Below, piece by piece: positions 34,801 through 42,396 of a DNA stretch of 64,000 bases (position 1 is the stretch's first letter; each line of letters starts with the position of its first letter). This DNA is from Streptomyces geranii (GTDB lineage: Bacteria > Actinomycetota > Actinomycetes > Streptomycetales > Streptomycetaceae). The notes under the pieces were generated by a model, which ran no database searches, was not told the DNA's origin, and saw nothing but the letters and a program-made list of their open reading frames with translations. A program made the translations under genes and the position numbers. Location of the stretch: NCBI RefSeq assembly GCF_002954775.1, contig NZ_PJME01000012.1:124001-188000 (forward strand), written 5' to 3'.

Positions 34801-37800
34801 CCCGCTCCGTCGTAGCCGAAGCCGGTCTCGGACGGGATCTGGCCGTCCTGGGCCTGGACGAGCGTGGTGCCCGGAGCGCCGGTGGTGTAGTAGGGGTTGG
34901 TGGTCTTGGCGACCCATCCGTCGGTGTTGTAGACGGTGTCGGTGATGGTCCGTCCGCCGTCGACGGTGCCGGTCTGCGTCTCGCGCAGGCGCAGGAAGGA
35001 GTCGTACAGCGACTCGCTGACGGCGTAGCTGCCGTCGTCGTCGAGCGTCTGGGTGCTCACCACGCTGGGCGAGGACTGCGAGACGGCGTAGGTGTACTTG
35101 GTCGCGGCGGTGGTGATGCCGGGCCGGAAGACCGCGGTGGTCCGTCCGAGGGCGTCGTACTGCGCCTTGGTGACGTATCCGGCCGCGTCGGTCTGGCTCA
35201 GCGCCAGGCCGCGGAGCGGGTCGAGGGTCTCGGTGACGGTGTGGGTGAGCGGGTCGGTGGTGGTGACGGAGGTGGGTGAGGCGCCGGTCGTAGGCGTGTA
35301 CGCGATGTGGGTGGTGCGCTGGTCGGGGTCGCTGCTGGACAGGGTCCGGCCGTACTCGTCGACGGTCAGCGTGGTCATCGTCGACCAGGTCGGTGTCGAG
35401 CCGCTGTAGGAGGTCACCTGCTGTGTCGTCGTCGGATCGCCGACGGTCGGGGCAGCCCCGAAGGTGGCCGAGCCGTCGTAGTAGATCCGCTTGTCCGACA
35501 CTGCGTCACCGGGAAGCGAGGGGGTGTCGGCGCAGTCGGCCGAGACGGTGTCGGTCTCGTCGGGGGCGTCGAGGATCCACGCCGAGGTGTTGTCCGCGTA
35601 GGTCGTCGTGGCGCAGATGTCGTCCGAGGCGGTGGAGACGTCCCCCTTGTCGTCGCTCTTGGTCACCCGGCCGTCGGAGTCGTGGGTGCTGTCGGTCTCC
35701 GTCTCCCTGGTGGCGCCCGAGGCGAGCGGTGTGTAGACCCGCACGCGCGCGGTGCCCGTCAGATACGCCTTCTGGGCCGGCAGTCCGCCGCCGAGTGTGT
35801 GCGTGGCGGTGGCCGGGGAGGACCACGGATCGGTGACGGTGTCGTTGACGACCTTGCCCGAGTTCCACCCGTTGTACAGGATCGTCTCGTACGTCATTCC
35901 CGCGTACTGGTCGGAGTCCGGGACCGCGGTGTCGCCGCGTGAGTCGGTGACGCTCGCCGAGCGCGTGCCGCCGCCCGGCAGGGTGTCGCCGTCCATGCCG
36001 CGGAGGTAGGTGTAGTCCGTCTCCGTCCTCGGGTCCGGGGCGGTGCCCGTCGAGACCTTCATCCCCTGGTACCCGCGCCACTCGTTCCAGGTGCGCTGGT
36101 CCGAAGGCGTCAGCGGGTTGTCGTCGTAGTGCCAGGCCGGGCTGCCGACGGGGGTGTAGGTGGTGACCGTGTCGTCGGCGACCCCGCCGCCGGTCGGGTC
36201 CTGCTGGGTGACGGTGGTGACGATGTACTTGTTGAACCAGTCCTTGATCGGTGCGGTCAGTCCGCTGGGCGTCCAGTACGACGGGAAGCACAGCGAGGTG
36301 TTCTGGCTGTCGTCGCTCGGGGTCGAACTCCCGCACGCCGGCGCCGAGTACCCGACACTGATGACCTCGCCGGTCTCGGTGGTGACGGTGTTCAACCGGT
36401 AGCGCGTGATGGGCGCGTAACCGTCCGTCAGGTCGACGCGGTTGGACAGCGGCGTGCCGGAGAAGGTGACCGGTGCCACGGCGAGCGAGCCGGACGATCC
36501 GCCGGCGCTGGTGTCCTGGCCGGTGCGCACGATGGACGACAGCCACAGCGAGGGGGTCGTCGCGTCACCGGTGGCCGGGAAGGCGTAGGTGAACGCCCAG
36601 GAGTCCACGTCGGTCTGGGTCGTCCCGACCAGCTCCTGCGTCTGGACGCCGGTCAGCTCGTACTCAGACCAGAAGGACGGCGACTGCGAGGTGCAGGAGG
36701 CGCCGCTGGCGCAGTTCAGGTCGTAGGGGACGTCGGGCCAGTTCGAGGCCGTCGAGGAGGACAGGCCGGAGACCGCGCAACCGGTCGAGGCTGTCTTGCA
36801 GCGCCCGTTGTAGGTGAAGGTGATCTGGGCCGCGGGGCTGGTGGAGTACACCGAGCCGTCGCGCTGACCGTACTGGATCTTCGTCAGCCGAGCGTCGCGT
36901 ACGTAGGACGTGTTGGCGGTGCTGCCCAGGTCCCGCGCGTAGTAGTTGGTGTCGTCGGTGTAGAAGGACGACATCACGTCGCCGTGGGTGTCCTTGACGT
37001 AGTCCAGCATCCACCGGTACCCCTGCTGGCACCAGGACGAGGAGAAGGTGGCGTTGTAGCACGGCTGCCCGGAGGCCGTCGCGTAGACCGGCTCGGTCAG
37101 CACCGAGTTGGTGGCCGCGTCACCGCTGGCGTACCCGGGCAGGTGGTTGAGGCCGAAGGTGTACTGGGTGCCGTCGGGGGTGGTGACGCGGAAGTACTCG
37201 CCGTTCTGGGCGCCGTTGGACGCACCGGTCAGGTACTGGATCCGCTCGTCGGTGTCGCCCTGGGCACGGTAGGTCCCGGTGCTGTCGTCCTTGATGATCG
37301 AGGTGGTGGACCCGTTGAGCGACAGCGTCAGCTGGTTGTCGGAGGACCAGCAGTTGTCCCAGGTCTTCGTCGTCCCCGACGGATTCTGATGGCAGGACTT
37401 GTAGGAACGCTCGATGTAGTTCTCCGGCAGCGAGAAGCCGTCGCCGACGGTGGAGGCCTGGTTGTTGGTCGAGGAGGTCAGCCCGTCGACGCTCTGCGAG
37501 TTGTAGTTGATCTTCAGGCCCGGGGTGAGCCCGCCCGGGACGGCGGGGGCGCTGAGCGGGTAGGACCAGTTGAAGGCGTCGGTGCTGCCGCCCGCCTGCC
37601 ATGAACCTGATGGCTTGAGAGAGGTGGCGGTGAAGTCACCGCCACCACCGCCGCCGGAGGACGACGTCGCGGCGAAGACCATCGCGGTCGGCGAGGCGGA
37701 TGCCTTCGCCGTGGTCTTCGAAGCCGCGGGCGAGTTGAGCGGCACATCGGCGGAGACCCGCCCGGTGTCGGCGTCATTCCGGGACTTCAGGGCGCTCGCG

Positions 37801-38441
37801 GTCCGGCAGGCAGGCGTTTTCGGCGTGGTCAGCACGCAGGTGGGCAGCGCGACCAGACGCAGCCGTGAGGCCCAGTCCGCGCCGTAGGCGTCGGCGAACG
37901 ACCGGTAGTCCAGGGTCAGATGGGCCGTGCGCGGCTGAGACGCCGCGTCGGACACGACGCTCAGCAGGACGCCGTTCACACCAGCGGCCCTCGCGGCCGA
38001 CCGGGGCAGTACGGTGACCGTGGCACCGCTTGCGGCTCGGCGAGCGGCGGTGTGCGAGGTGCCGGCGGTGCGGCCGGTCGCGTTGAGCCACACCGGCAGG
38101 GACCCGGCTCGCCCGCCGGAGCCGGGCCGGTCGACGCGGGCGGACCCGGTCGGCCAGACCACCTTCGCCGGCTGCCAGGAGAGCAGCTTCTTCGGCTTGT
38201 GGTAGTGCGAGGTCACCGCGTGGACCGGGACCGGCTTGGTGGGGTGCGGGACGGGCGGTTGCCGGTGGGCTGCGGGCGCGGCGGCCAGAGTGGTCACCGC
38301 GACAGCCATGGTCACCGCTGTGGCAAGGAGGCCACGGACCAGGGAAGGCCGGGATATTCGTCTCCCGGTTCTGACGTTCGCTCGGTTTTCTCCTGTTGCC
38401 ACAGCAGGCACGCCCCCTGGAGATGGACTCGTGTGAGTCAT
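31872..38441 (-). CDS. RHS/YD-repeat polymorphic toxin with nuclease-like C-terminal domain
   Basis: 2189 residues. A signal-type hydrophobic stretch at about 33-58 indicates export. A long series of YD repeats (for example YDQYGDPTSL, YNLLGDQTSAGDPDAGTSNATYDNAGQV) builds the RHS shell, and the RHS core domain covers about 1783-1884 (PDRQGTDTLAV to YDYSGNDPVTGSDPTG). After a hydrophobic Ala/Gly-rich pretoxin linker (1885-1980) comes a variable tip. In the tip, Asp2052, Glu2067 and Lys2069 (PDIKLL and GYREVKT) give a PD-(D/E)XK nuclease pattern. The tail is Gly-rich. The toxin is followed by a candidate immunity gene. Start ATG 38441 has no strong ribosome site; a downstream GTG near residue 14 is possible. 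It likely acts in competition between bacteria; the target nucleic acid is not known. Confidence 0.88.
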   Translation of the reverse strand: MTHTSPSPGGVPAVATGENRANVRTGRRISRPSLVRGLLATAVTMAVAVTTLAAAPAAHRQPPVPHPTKPVPVHAVTSHYHKPKKLLSWQPAKVVWPTGSARVDRPGSGGRAGSLPVWLNATGRTAGTSHTAARRAASGATVTVLPRSAARAAGVNGVLLSVVSDAASQPRTAHLTLDYRSFADAYGADWASRLRLVALPTCVLTTPKTPACRTASALKSRNDADTGRVSADVPLNSPAASKTTAKASASPTAMVFAATSSSGGGGGGDFTATSLKPSGSWQAGGSTDAFNWSYPLSAPAVPGGLTPGLKINYNSQSVDGLTSSTNNQASTVGDGFSLPENYIERSYKSCHQNPSGTTKTWDNCWSSDNQLTLSLNGSTTSIIKDDSTGTYRAQGDTDERIQYLTGASNGAQNGEYFRVTTPDGTQYTFGLNHLPGYASGDAATNSVLTEPVYATASGQPCYNATFSSSWCQQGYRWMLDYVKDTHGDVMSSFYTDDTNYYARDLGSTANTSYVRDARLTKIQYGQRDGSVYSTSPAAQITFTYNGRCKTASTGCAVSGLSSSTASNWPDVPYDLNCASGASCTSQSPSFWSEYELTGVQTQELVGTTQTDVDSWAFTYAFPATGDATTPSLWLSSIVRTGQDTSAGGSSGSLAVAPVTFSGTPLSNRVDLTDGYAPITRYRLNTVTTETGEVISVGYSAPACGSSTPSDDSQNTSLCFPSYWTPSGLTAPIKDWFNKYIVTTVTQQDPTGGGVADDTVTTYTPVGSPAWHYDDNPLTPSDQRTWNEWRGYQGMKVSTGTAPDPRTETDYTYLRGMDGDTLPGGGTRSASVTDSRGDTAVPDSDQYAGMTYETILYNGWNSGKVVNDTVTDPWSSPATATHTLGGGLPAQKAYLTGTARVRVYTPLASGATRETETDSTHDSDGRVTKSDDKGDVSTASDDICATTTYADNTSAWILDAPDETDTVSADCADTPSLPGDAVSDKRIYYDGSATFGAAPTVGDPTTTQQVTSYSGSTPTWSTMTTLTVDEYGRTLSSSDPDQRTTHIAYTPTTGASPTSVTTTDPLTHTVTETLDPLRGLALSQTDAAGYVTKAQYDALGRTTAVFRPGITTAATKYTYAVSQSSPSVVSTQTLDDDGSYAVSESLYDSFLRLRETQTGTVDGGRTITDTVYNTDGWVAKTTNPYYTTGAPGTTLVQAQDGQIPSETGFGYDGAGRKTLATAYALGTETWHTGTVFGGNFTTTVPPAGGVAESQLTDARGNVTDLYQYHSGVPADPVDDPSGDYSDTHYTYNPDGSKSGETDPAGNTWSWHYNLLGDQTSAGDPDAGTSNATYDNAGQVLTTTDSRSKTTSYSYDAGGRKTAAYDTTGGASPSASNQIASWTYDTLKKGLLTSSTSYQLGTSSPAVTNAVLAYTSLGEAAATRTTLAGLPAAEAALAPSGGYTTSYTYKTTGTLATQQDAAAGGLPAETIATGYDQYGDPTSLASTGTTAWAYVNAVGYDEYGHPLQYSMGPTTGWVDLTLQYDPQTGQPTDAKTTDSSSSTVVDDTSYKWSDNDLSKGTGLLASTTDAQNGGATSDTQCYAYDWDVRLSAAWTATDHCATAPASGSSSMVGGPNPYWESWTYRTDGERQTETDHDTDGNTANDTAVSYAYPSAGSATDQPHTLTSTTATGPGATAGTASYTYDGAGDTLTVNGGALGNRTLTWNDQDELATDTTSGGTTGYLYDTAGNLVLRTGPSQATLYLDDEEIVENTSSHALSGTRYYTLGSTTIAERGSSGDIQYLIPDRQGTDTLAVDYQTQAVTRRQYLPFGKVRGTAPTSWPGDKGYVGGIADSGTGLENLGAREYDAQTGRFVSLDPLLESSDPTQISGYDYSGNDPVTGSDPTGASWFSSISNAVSNFTQTAGQVMQRTNWAQAALGAGELLLGAAADTGGTALMATGVGAPLGAALDVAGTGLAISGAATAIGAVAGPNIAYAVQDGDGGGGSGDPTHEAASSTRDDDAASLRDEHRGSKKQELLTEENSYTALEGGPDDTTAEINPERKGKNEQGQLNPDIKLLDRQGNVAGYREVKTIENPNQNAFMRQLSKGAKQLKAMGAKINEIFFQVPKTTDAYKFLRAWQKQPERNLSSWRGYTVRIVDDTGEDLGTYDLGDPGLHDLSKGGGGGGGDSGPSDAERQGLLNKERAMEAEGF

Positions 38442-38578
38442 GGATCAGTTCTGATGATCAAGACAACGAGCGATGCTAAAACGGCCACGTGGCCATCTGC
38501 CCAATTCCATAAGCGACTTGGCAAGAAAATGACGCGATAACTGCAACGCAAAGGTGCGGGGCTTACCAGACCAAAAGG
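38442..38578. promoter_or_regulatory. AT-richer promoter region of the RHS gene with 12-base palindrome
   Basis: This 137-base stretch between the RHS start and the L,D-transpeptidase stop has clearly lower GC than its surroundings and contains the perfect palindrome GGCCACGTGGCC at 38484-38495. It should hold the RHS promoter; I could not assign -10 and -35 boxes with confidence. Confidence 0.4.
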
Positions 38579-39505
38579 TCAGCCGATGGCGATGACGGGG
38601 TGGGCAGCGGGGTCGATCCATTTCATGATCTGGGTCATGGCGGCGGCGGGCAGCGCCACGCAGCCCGCGGTGGGGCCGGCCTGCGGACCGAGGTCGTGGA
38701 GAAAGATCCCGGCCCCGCGGCCTTTGACAGCGGGGTCCATGTTGTAGTTGATGACCAGGGCGTTGTGGTACTGGGTTGGGTATTCGATCAGGTGCTCGCT
38801 GCCGTCGTCGCCGGTTTCGGTGAGGTGGAAGCCGCCCTGGGTCGACGTCCGCATCTGGTTGTAGTAGGCGGACGTGGGGTCCTCGACCCACCAGTCGACG
38901 CTGGTCACCTTGTGGTAGGGCACCTTGGTACCCGGGTCGGCGCCGACTCCGAACCCTTGGGTGATGGTGTAGGTGCCCGTGGGGGTCGTGCCGGTGCCCT
39001 GCTTGCGGGTGGCGCCGTCGGTGATGCCGTTGGCGCCGATCCGTGCGGTGGTCGTGAGGACCTGATGCCAACTGCCGCCGCTCTTCTGCCAGCTGGTGAC
39101 GGTGGCGCGGGAACCGTCGGCCTTGACGGTGATGACCTGGGTGGCCTTGCCGACGGTGACCGCGACGGGGAAGGGCGAGGCGGTGGGCTTGGTGACGTAG
39201 GAGCCCGCGGGCAGGTTGAGCTTCTCACCAGGGCGGATCACGTAGGGGGACGCGATGTGGTTGTCCTTGGCCAAGGCCGTCCAGCCGCCGGGCACGTGCT
39301 CCTTGGCGGCGATGCCGGACAGGGTGTCGCCGCTGACGACGGTGTAGCTGCTGACCGGGGTGGTACCGGCAGGGGTGGCGGCCTGGGCGGCGGAGGCGCC
39401 CAGCAGGCCGGCGCCGATCCCGGCGGCGGTGAGTGACGCGGCGGTGGTGGCGTTGCGCGGCAGCGGGGTGCGGGGGCGGGCGTGACGCCCGGAGGAGGCC
39501 GACAT
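38579..39505 (-). CDS. Secreted LysM L,D-transpeptidase (YkuD type)
   Basis: 308-residue cell-wall enzyme. A signal peptide ends near AAQA (about residue 42), a LysM domain follows at about 50-98 (YTVVSGDTLSGIAAKEHVPG to RPGEKLNLP), then a linker and the L,D-transpeptidase domain. The catalytic region is IFLHDLGPQAGPTAGCVALP with His270 and Cys282. These enzymes make 3-3 cross-links in peptidoglycan or attach proteins to it; LysM binds peptidoglycan. ATG 39505 was chosen because it gives a standard signal peptide; the frame upstream is not protein-like. A perfect inverted repeat lies about 245 bases upstream. Confidence 0.9.
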   Translation of the reverse strand: MSASSGRHARPRTPLPRNATTAASLTAAGIGAGLLGASAAQAATPAGTTPVSSYTVVSGDTLSGIAAKEHVPGGWTALAKDNHIASPYVIRPGEKLNLPAGSYVTKPTASPFPVAVTVGKATQVITVKADGSRATVTSWQKSGGSWHQVLTTTARIGANGITDGATRKQGTGTTPTGTYTITQGFGVGADPGTKVPYHKVTSVDWWVEDPTSAYYNQMRTSTQGGFHLTETGDDGSEHLIEYPTQYHNALVINYNMDPAVKGRGAGIFLHDLGPQAGPTAGCVALPAAAMTQIMKWIDPAAHPVIAIG

Positions 39506-39954
39506 GAGAGGAGAAGTCTCCAAAGTGGTAGGGGGTGGAAGCGGCGGCAGCCGACCAAGGCAAGCTGGGCTGGGCTGGGCGTTTGTAGGCCAATTACCGG
39601 TCGGCCGGCAGCCGAAGACGGCTCGGCCGGTGTGCCGACACCGCCGCACTCGGCGCCCCGACCCGACCGACCTGTCCCGGCCCGGCATTGCTCCGTCCAA
39701 CTCCAACGGCTTCCGCCGACACGGCAGCCGGAACACAATCCGCTTTTGCGATAAGGATTATCGCCGCAGTTGAGCAAACGAATTGGTGTGCCATCGCCAA
39801 TGTTTTGGCAATGGGTTCATTCGAATCGGCCTCCTGCTGGGCTGACTTGACTCGCAGCCCCAGCGAGTGGCGAAGGCGTAGACGAGGAGGGGCCCGCGGC
39901 CGTTGGTCGTCTTCTCGGTTCTGGCCTTGGTGGGTGGGCCGTTGGGGGAGGCTG
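39506..39954. other. Long leader and intergenic region upstream of the L,D-transpeptidase
   Basis: About 450 bases with no supported gene. It holds the AT-rich perfect repeat at 39748-39764 and otherwise C/G-rich sequence. Short frames on both strands lack ribosome sites. I compared it with c-di-AMP riboswitches, which often precede such wall genes, and did not find the conserved segments. Confidence 0.4.
39748..39764. promoter_or_regulatory. Inverted repeat GCGATAA-gga-TTATCGC
   Basis: Perfect 7-base arms around a 3-base spacer in an otherwise AT-richer patch, about 245 bases upstream of the L,D-transpeptidase start. The size and composition fit a site for a dimeric repressor (for example of Fur/Zur or GntR type); the regulator is unknown. 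Confidence 0.5.
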
Positions 39955-40590
39955 GTGGCGTGTGATGTCGAGTCGACGGCGCTGCTTGCTCATCTGGCTT
40001 CGGTGCTGGTCAAGGCGGTGGATACAGGTGGCGGCCTGGTCAGGATCACGTGCGGACTGCCGCCGGGGGCTTGGTGGTCCGCCCGGGCTGCGGGCAGGAA
40101 TCGACGTGGGAGCACAGCCGGTACGTGCGGCATGTAGCCGACGAGGCGATTGGCGGGAGACCGGTGGTCATCGACGTGTCGGTGCGCCGCTTGTACTGCG
40201 AGAACCCGGACTGCTCCAAGACCACGTTCGTCGAACAGGTCCCCGGGCTGACGGTGCGCTACCAGCGGCGCACCCCGGCCCTGCAGAAAGCGATCGCAGC
40301 GGTCGCGACGGCCCTGGCCGGGAGAGCCCGGGCCCGGCTGCTGCTCCATCTGCACCAGACCCTGTCGTGGGCGAGCACGCTGACCTGCTTGTTACGCATC
40401 CCCCTACCCTCAGTGGCGGTGCCCACGGTGCTCGGTGTGGACGACTTCGCACTGCGGCGCGGTCACCGCTGGGGCACGATCCTGATCGACGCCGAAACCC
40501 GCGAGCGCGTCGGGTCCTGCCCGACCGCAAGGCCGAGACTCTGACGGCCCGGCTGGATGGTGGCCCGCCGAGTGGTGTAGTCACCGGCCG
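39955..40590 (+). pseudogene. ISL3-family transposase relic with two frameshifts
   Basis: Three frames together read as the N-terminal half of an ISL3 transposase. The first block is ESTALLAHLASVLVKAVDTGG. A shift near 40048 leads to VVRPGCGQESTWEHSRYVRHVADEAIGG with YCENPDCSKTTF, the zinc-ribbon and helix region, and then to VLGVDDFALRRGHRWGT with the first catalytic Asp. A second shift near 40505 continues as VLPDRKAETLTARL. The rest of the catalytic domain is missing. The first zinc-ribbon cysteine pair is also damaged (RPGC). It is an old, inactive insertion. Confidence 0.8.
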
Positions 40591-41239
40591 AGTTGATCCG
40601 GTTCCTGCCGAGGAGGTAACTGGGGGTCAGCCTCGGCTGGTGTGGTGGTGAGGAGTTCGGCCATGGAGGCTTCGGAGAGGTAGCGCGGGGCGATCTCGGA
40701 CTCTGCGAGGGCACGGGGCCGTGCCGGACGTGCACGCGGATGTCGACGGCCAGGCCAGCCGGCGTGTCGCCGGGTTCGTCGACCGGGTCGTTGTTCGCGC
40801 AGCGAGCAGGGAGCCCAGGCGGTAGGGGCAACTCCGGCTCCAGGCCGACGGAGTCGATGTCCTCGCGGTGGCGCGTACACAGGTGGTCAGCTCATCCCGT
40901 CGGCCGGGAACATATCAGCCCTGCCAGAGACGGCCTCACGGAATACCTGGGTAGCACGCATCGCGCGAACCCGTAATTTCACGCATACGCGGAGACTCCC
41001 CACAGACCCAGACTCGTAACCAGGCCTCGGAGGGGCAGAGACCGGCGTCGCAACACTCGCATCCCGCCTTCTCTCTTCTCGAGGCCCGCGTGCGATTGCC
41101 AGAAATCCCCTCAGCGAGGCGAACCGTCTGCAGTCCTCGGATACCAGGCGGAGACGGAATCGGCGCAGCGCGCTCGGCGTGCTTGTGTCCCGAGGGCTCA
41201 CTACGGTGCCCTCCCAGAGAAAACAGCTCGGAGAAATTC
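40591..41239. other. Decayed region between the ISL3 relic and a secreted-protein gene
   Basis: About 650 bases. A minus-strand stretch near 40600-40720 reads SEIAPRYLSEASMAELL and could be another broken mobile-element or regulator fragment, but I cannot name it. The last 100 bases should contain the promoter of the downstream gene. No other gene is supported. Confidence 0.35.
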
Positions 41240-41261
41240 ATGAAACGCAAGGCGTCATCCG
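41226..41261 (+). repeat. 36-base gene-start module repeated at 48339-48374
   Basis: Covers the ribosome site, the ATG and the first seven codons (MKRKASS) of the aerolysin-like gene. The second copy is inverted 7.1 kb downstream and differs at two positions. Confidence 0.85.
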
Positions 41262-42019
41262 CTCGCTCGTTCGCTCGACTGCACCGAACGGCATTCACCA
41301 CTGCGTCGCTGGCAGCGGCGGGTGCTCTGCTGGGTGCGACAGCCACCAGCGCAAGCGCTGACTCGGGCCCCACCGAGGAGCAATTGCTGTCCCAGTGCGG
41401 TGTGGCGGACTACTGCAAGTTCACCCCCACCTCGCTTTCCCAGGGCCTCGGCCCGGAGCACCAGGTCGGCTCCAAAATCGTCAACTGTGGTGGCACCGTC
41501 CAGCGCACCTGGGGCTGGTCGGAAACAACATCGCAAACCACGAACGCGAACATCTCCGCCAGCCTGTCCTCCGCTCTGTGGGAGCCGATCTCGGTGGCGG
41601 CGAGCGCCGCATTCGGGAAGACCTTCTCGAACACCCGCACGGACTCTGAGACCTACACGCAGACCATGGAACCCTTCACCCAGGCGTGGACCACTCGGGC
41701 CACGGGCCTGCAGACCATCACGGGCGACTGGGAACTCCACTTCGGGTACCGGTTCTTCGGCCACTACTACTGGTACGACAAGGGATACCAGAGCAAGGTC
41801 GAGAACCCGGACGACGGTTACATCGCTCTCCACTACAACTCGATGACCGACGCGGAAATACGCCGACACTGCCCGGGCGCGAAACCGCCTGCCCGGGGGA
41901 AGTTCTCCTACCTTCGCATCATCAGGAACAGCCCGAACCAGGTCGGCAGGTTGACCGGCTGGACCTACGTTCGGGACAGGGGCATCCACTTCAGTGACGG
42001 CGGCAGTCCTTCCCGCTGA
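41240..42019 (+). CDS. Secreted protein with aerolysin/ETX-like pattern
   Basis: 259 residues with a Sec signal peptide (twin basic N-region, hydrophobic core AFTTASLAAAGALLGA, cleavage near ASA at 38-40). The mature part has four cysteines (53, 59, 83, 211). Residues about 90-165 alternate Ser/Thr with hydrophobic residues over two long strands joined by a turn (ETTSQTTNANISASLSS, then SETYTQTMEPFTQAWTT), as in the membrane-inserting region of aerolysin/ETX-MTX2 pore formers. The C-terminal part is aromatic-rich (GYRFFGHYYWYDKGY). GGAG at 41230-41233 precedes the ATG. The fold assignment is inference; the secreted nature is well supported. Confidence 0.7.
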   Translation: MKRKASSARSFARLHRTAFTTASLAAAGALLGATATSASADSGPTEEQLLSQCGVADYCKFTPTSLSQGLGPEHQVGSKIVNCGGTVQRTWGWSETTSQTTNANISASLSSALWEPISVAASAAFGKTFSNTRTDSETYTQTMEPFTQAWTTRATGLQTITGDWELHFGYRFFGHYYWYDKGYQSKVENPDDGYIALHYNSMTDAEIRRHCPGAKPPARGKFSYLRIIRNSPNQVGRLTGWTYVRDRGIHFSDGGSPSR

Positions 42020-42396
42020 CCACAGCCGCCCGGCCGACATGAAGAACGGCCGAGCACACCTCGTCGAGACTTGCTGATCCTGACTTGACGTCGAGGGCGG
42101 GGCCGACGGCGTTAACGCCGTCGGCCAGCTCCTTGCCCCAACCGGATGGGCAAGAAAGCCTTACATCGGGAGAAGCCTGATGTGAGGGGTAGAAATTCTC
42201 CCCCCTCTGGCATTGCCCGAGTGGGTTATTGTCCCTTTTGAGTCGGCGGGACGACGCGTTTGCGTCAGGCGACCCTCATGACGGTGACCAGGGACGGCCA
42301 TGGCCGCTGGGACGCCTCGACACGCGTGCCCCTGTCTCCATCGCGCGCGACGTCCTGCCATCCCTGGCATGCGTCCGTCAGAAGGCGACAAGAAAC
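42020..42396. other. Intergenic region with a large palindrome and regulator leader
   Basis: About 375 bases between the secreted-protein gene and the STAND regulator. It contains the 26-base palindrome annotated separately and, further down, inverted ACATC/GATGT arms near 42165-42185. No gene is supported. Confidence 0.4.
42101..42126. terminator. Perfect 26-base palindrome, hairpin with TTAA tip
   Basis: GGCCGACGGCG is followed by TTAA and its exact complement. It lies 81 bases after the stop of the aerolysin-like gene. A stem of 11 bp with a four-base loop would terminate transcription; the perfect symmetry would also suit a regulator site. Confidence 0.6.

Noticed and set aside
32475..35279. 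934-residue Gly/Val-rich open frame on the plus strand
   Set aside because: It is the antisense reading of the YD repeats of the RHS toxin and has low-complexity composition, no ribosome site and no domain.
39506..39770. Possible c-di-AMP riboswitch before the LysM L,D-transpeptidase
   Set aside because: The gene type and long leader are suggestive, but the conserved sequence blocks of the ydaO class are not present in the minus-strand leader.
40591..40880. Second mobile-element fragment on the minus strand
   Set aside because: The short stretch with ESEIAPRYLSEAS looks protein-like but I could not match it to a transposase family, so it is not annotated as a gene.
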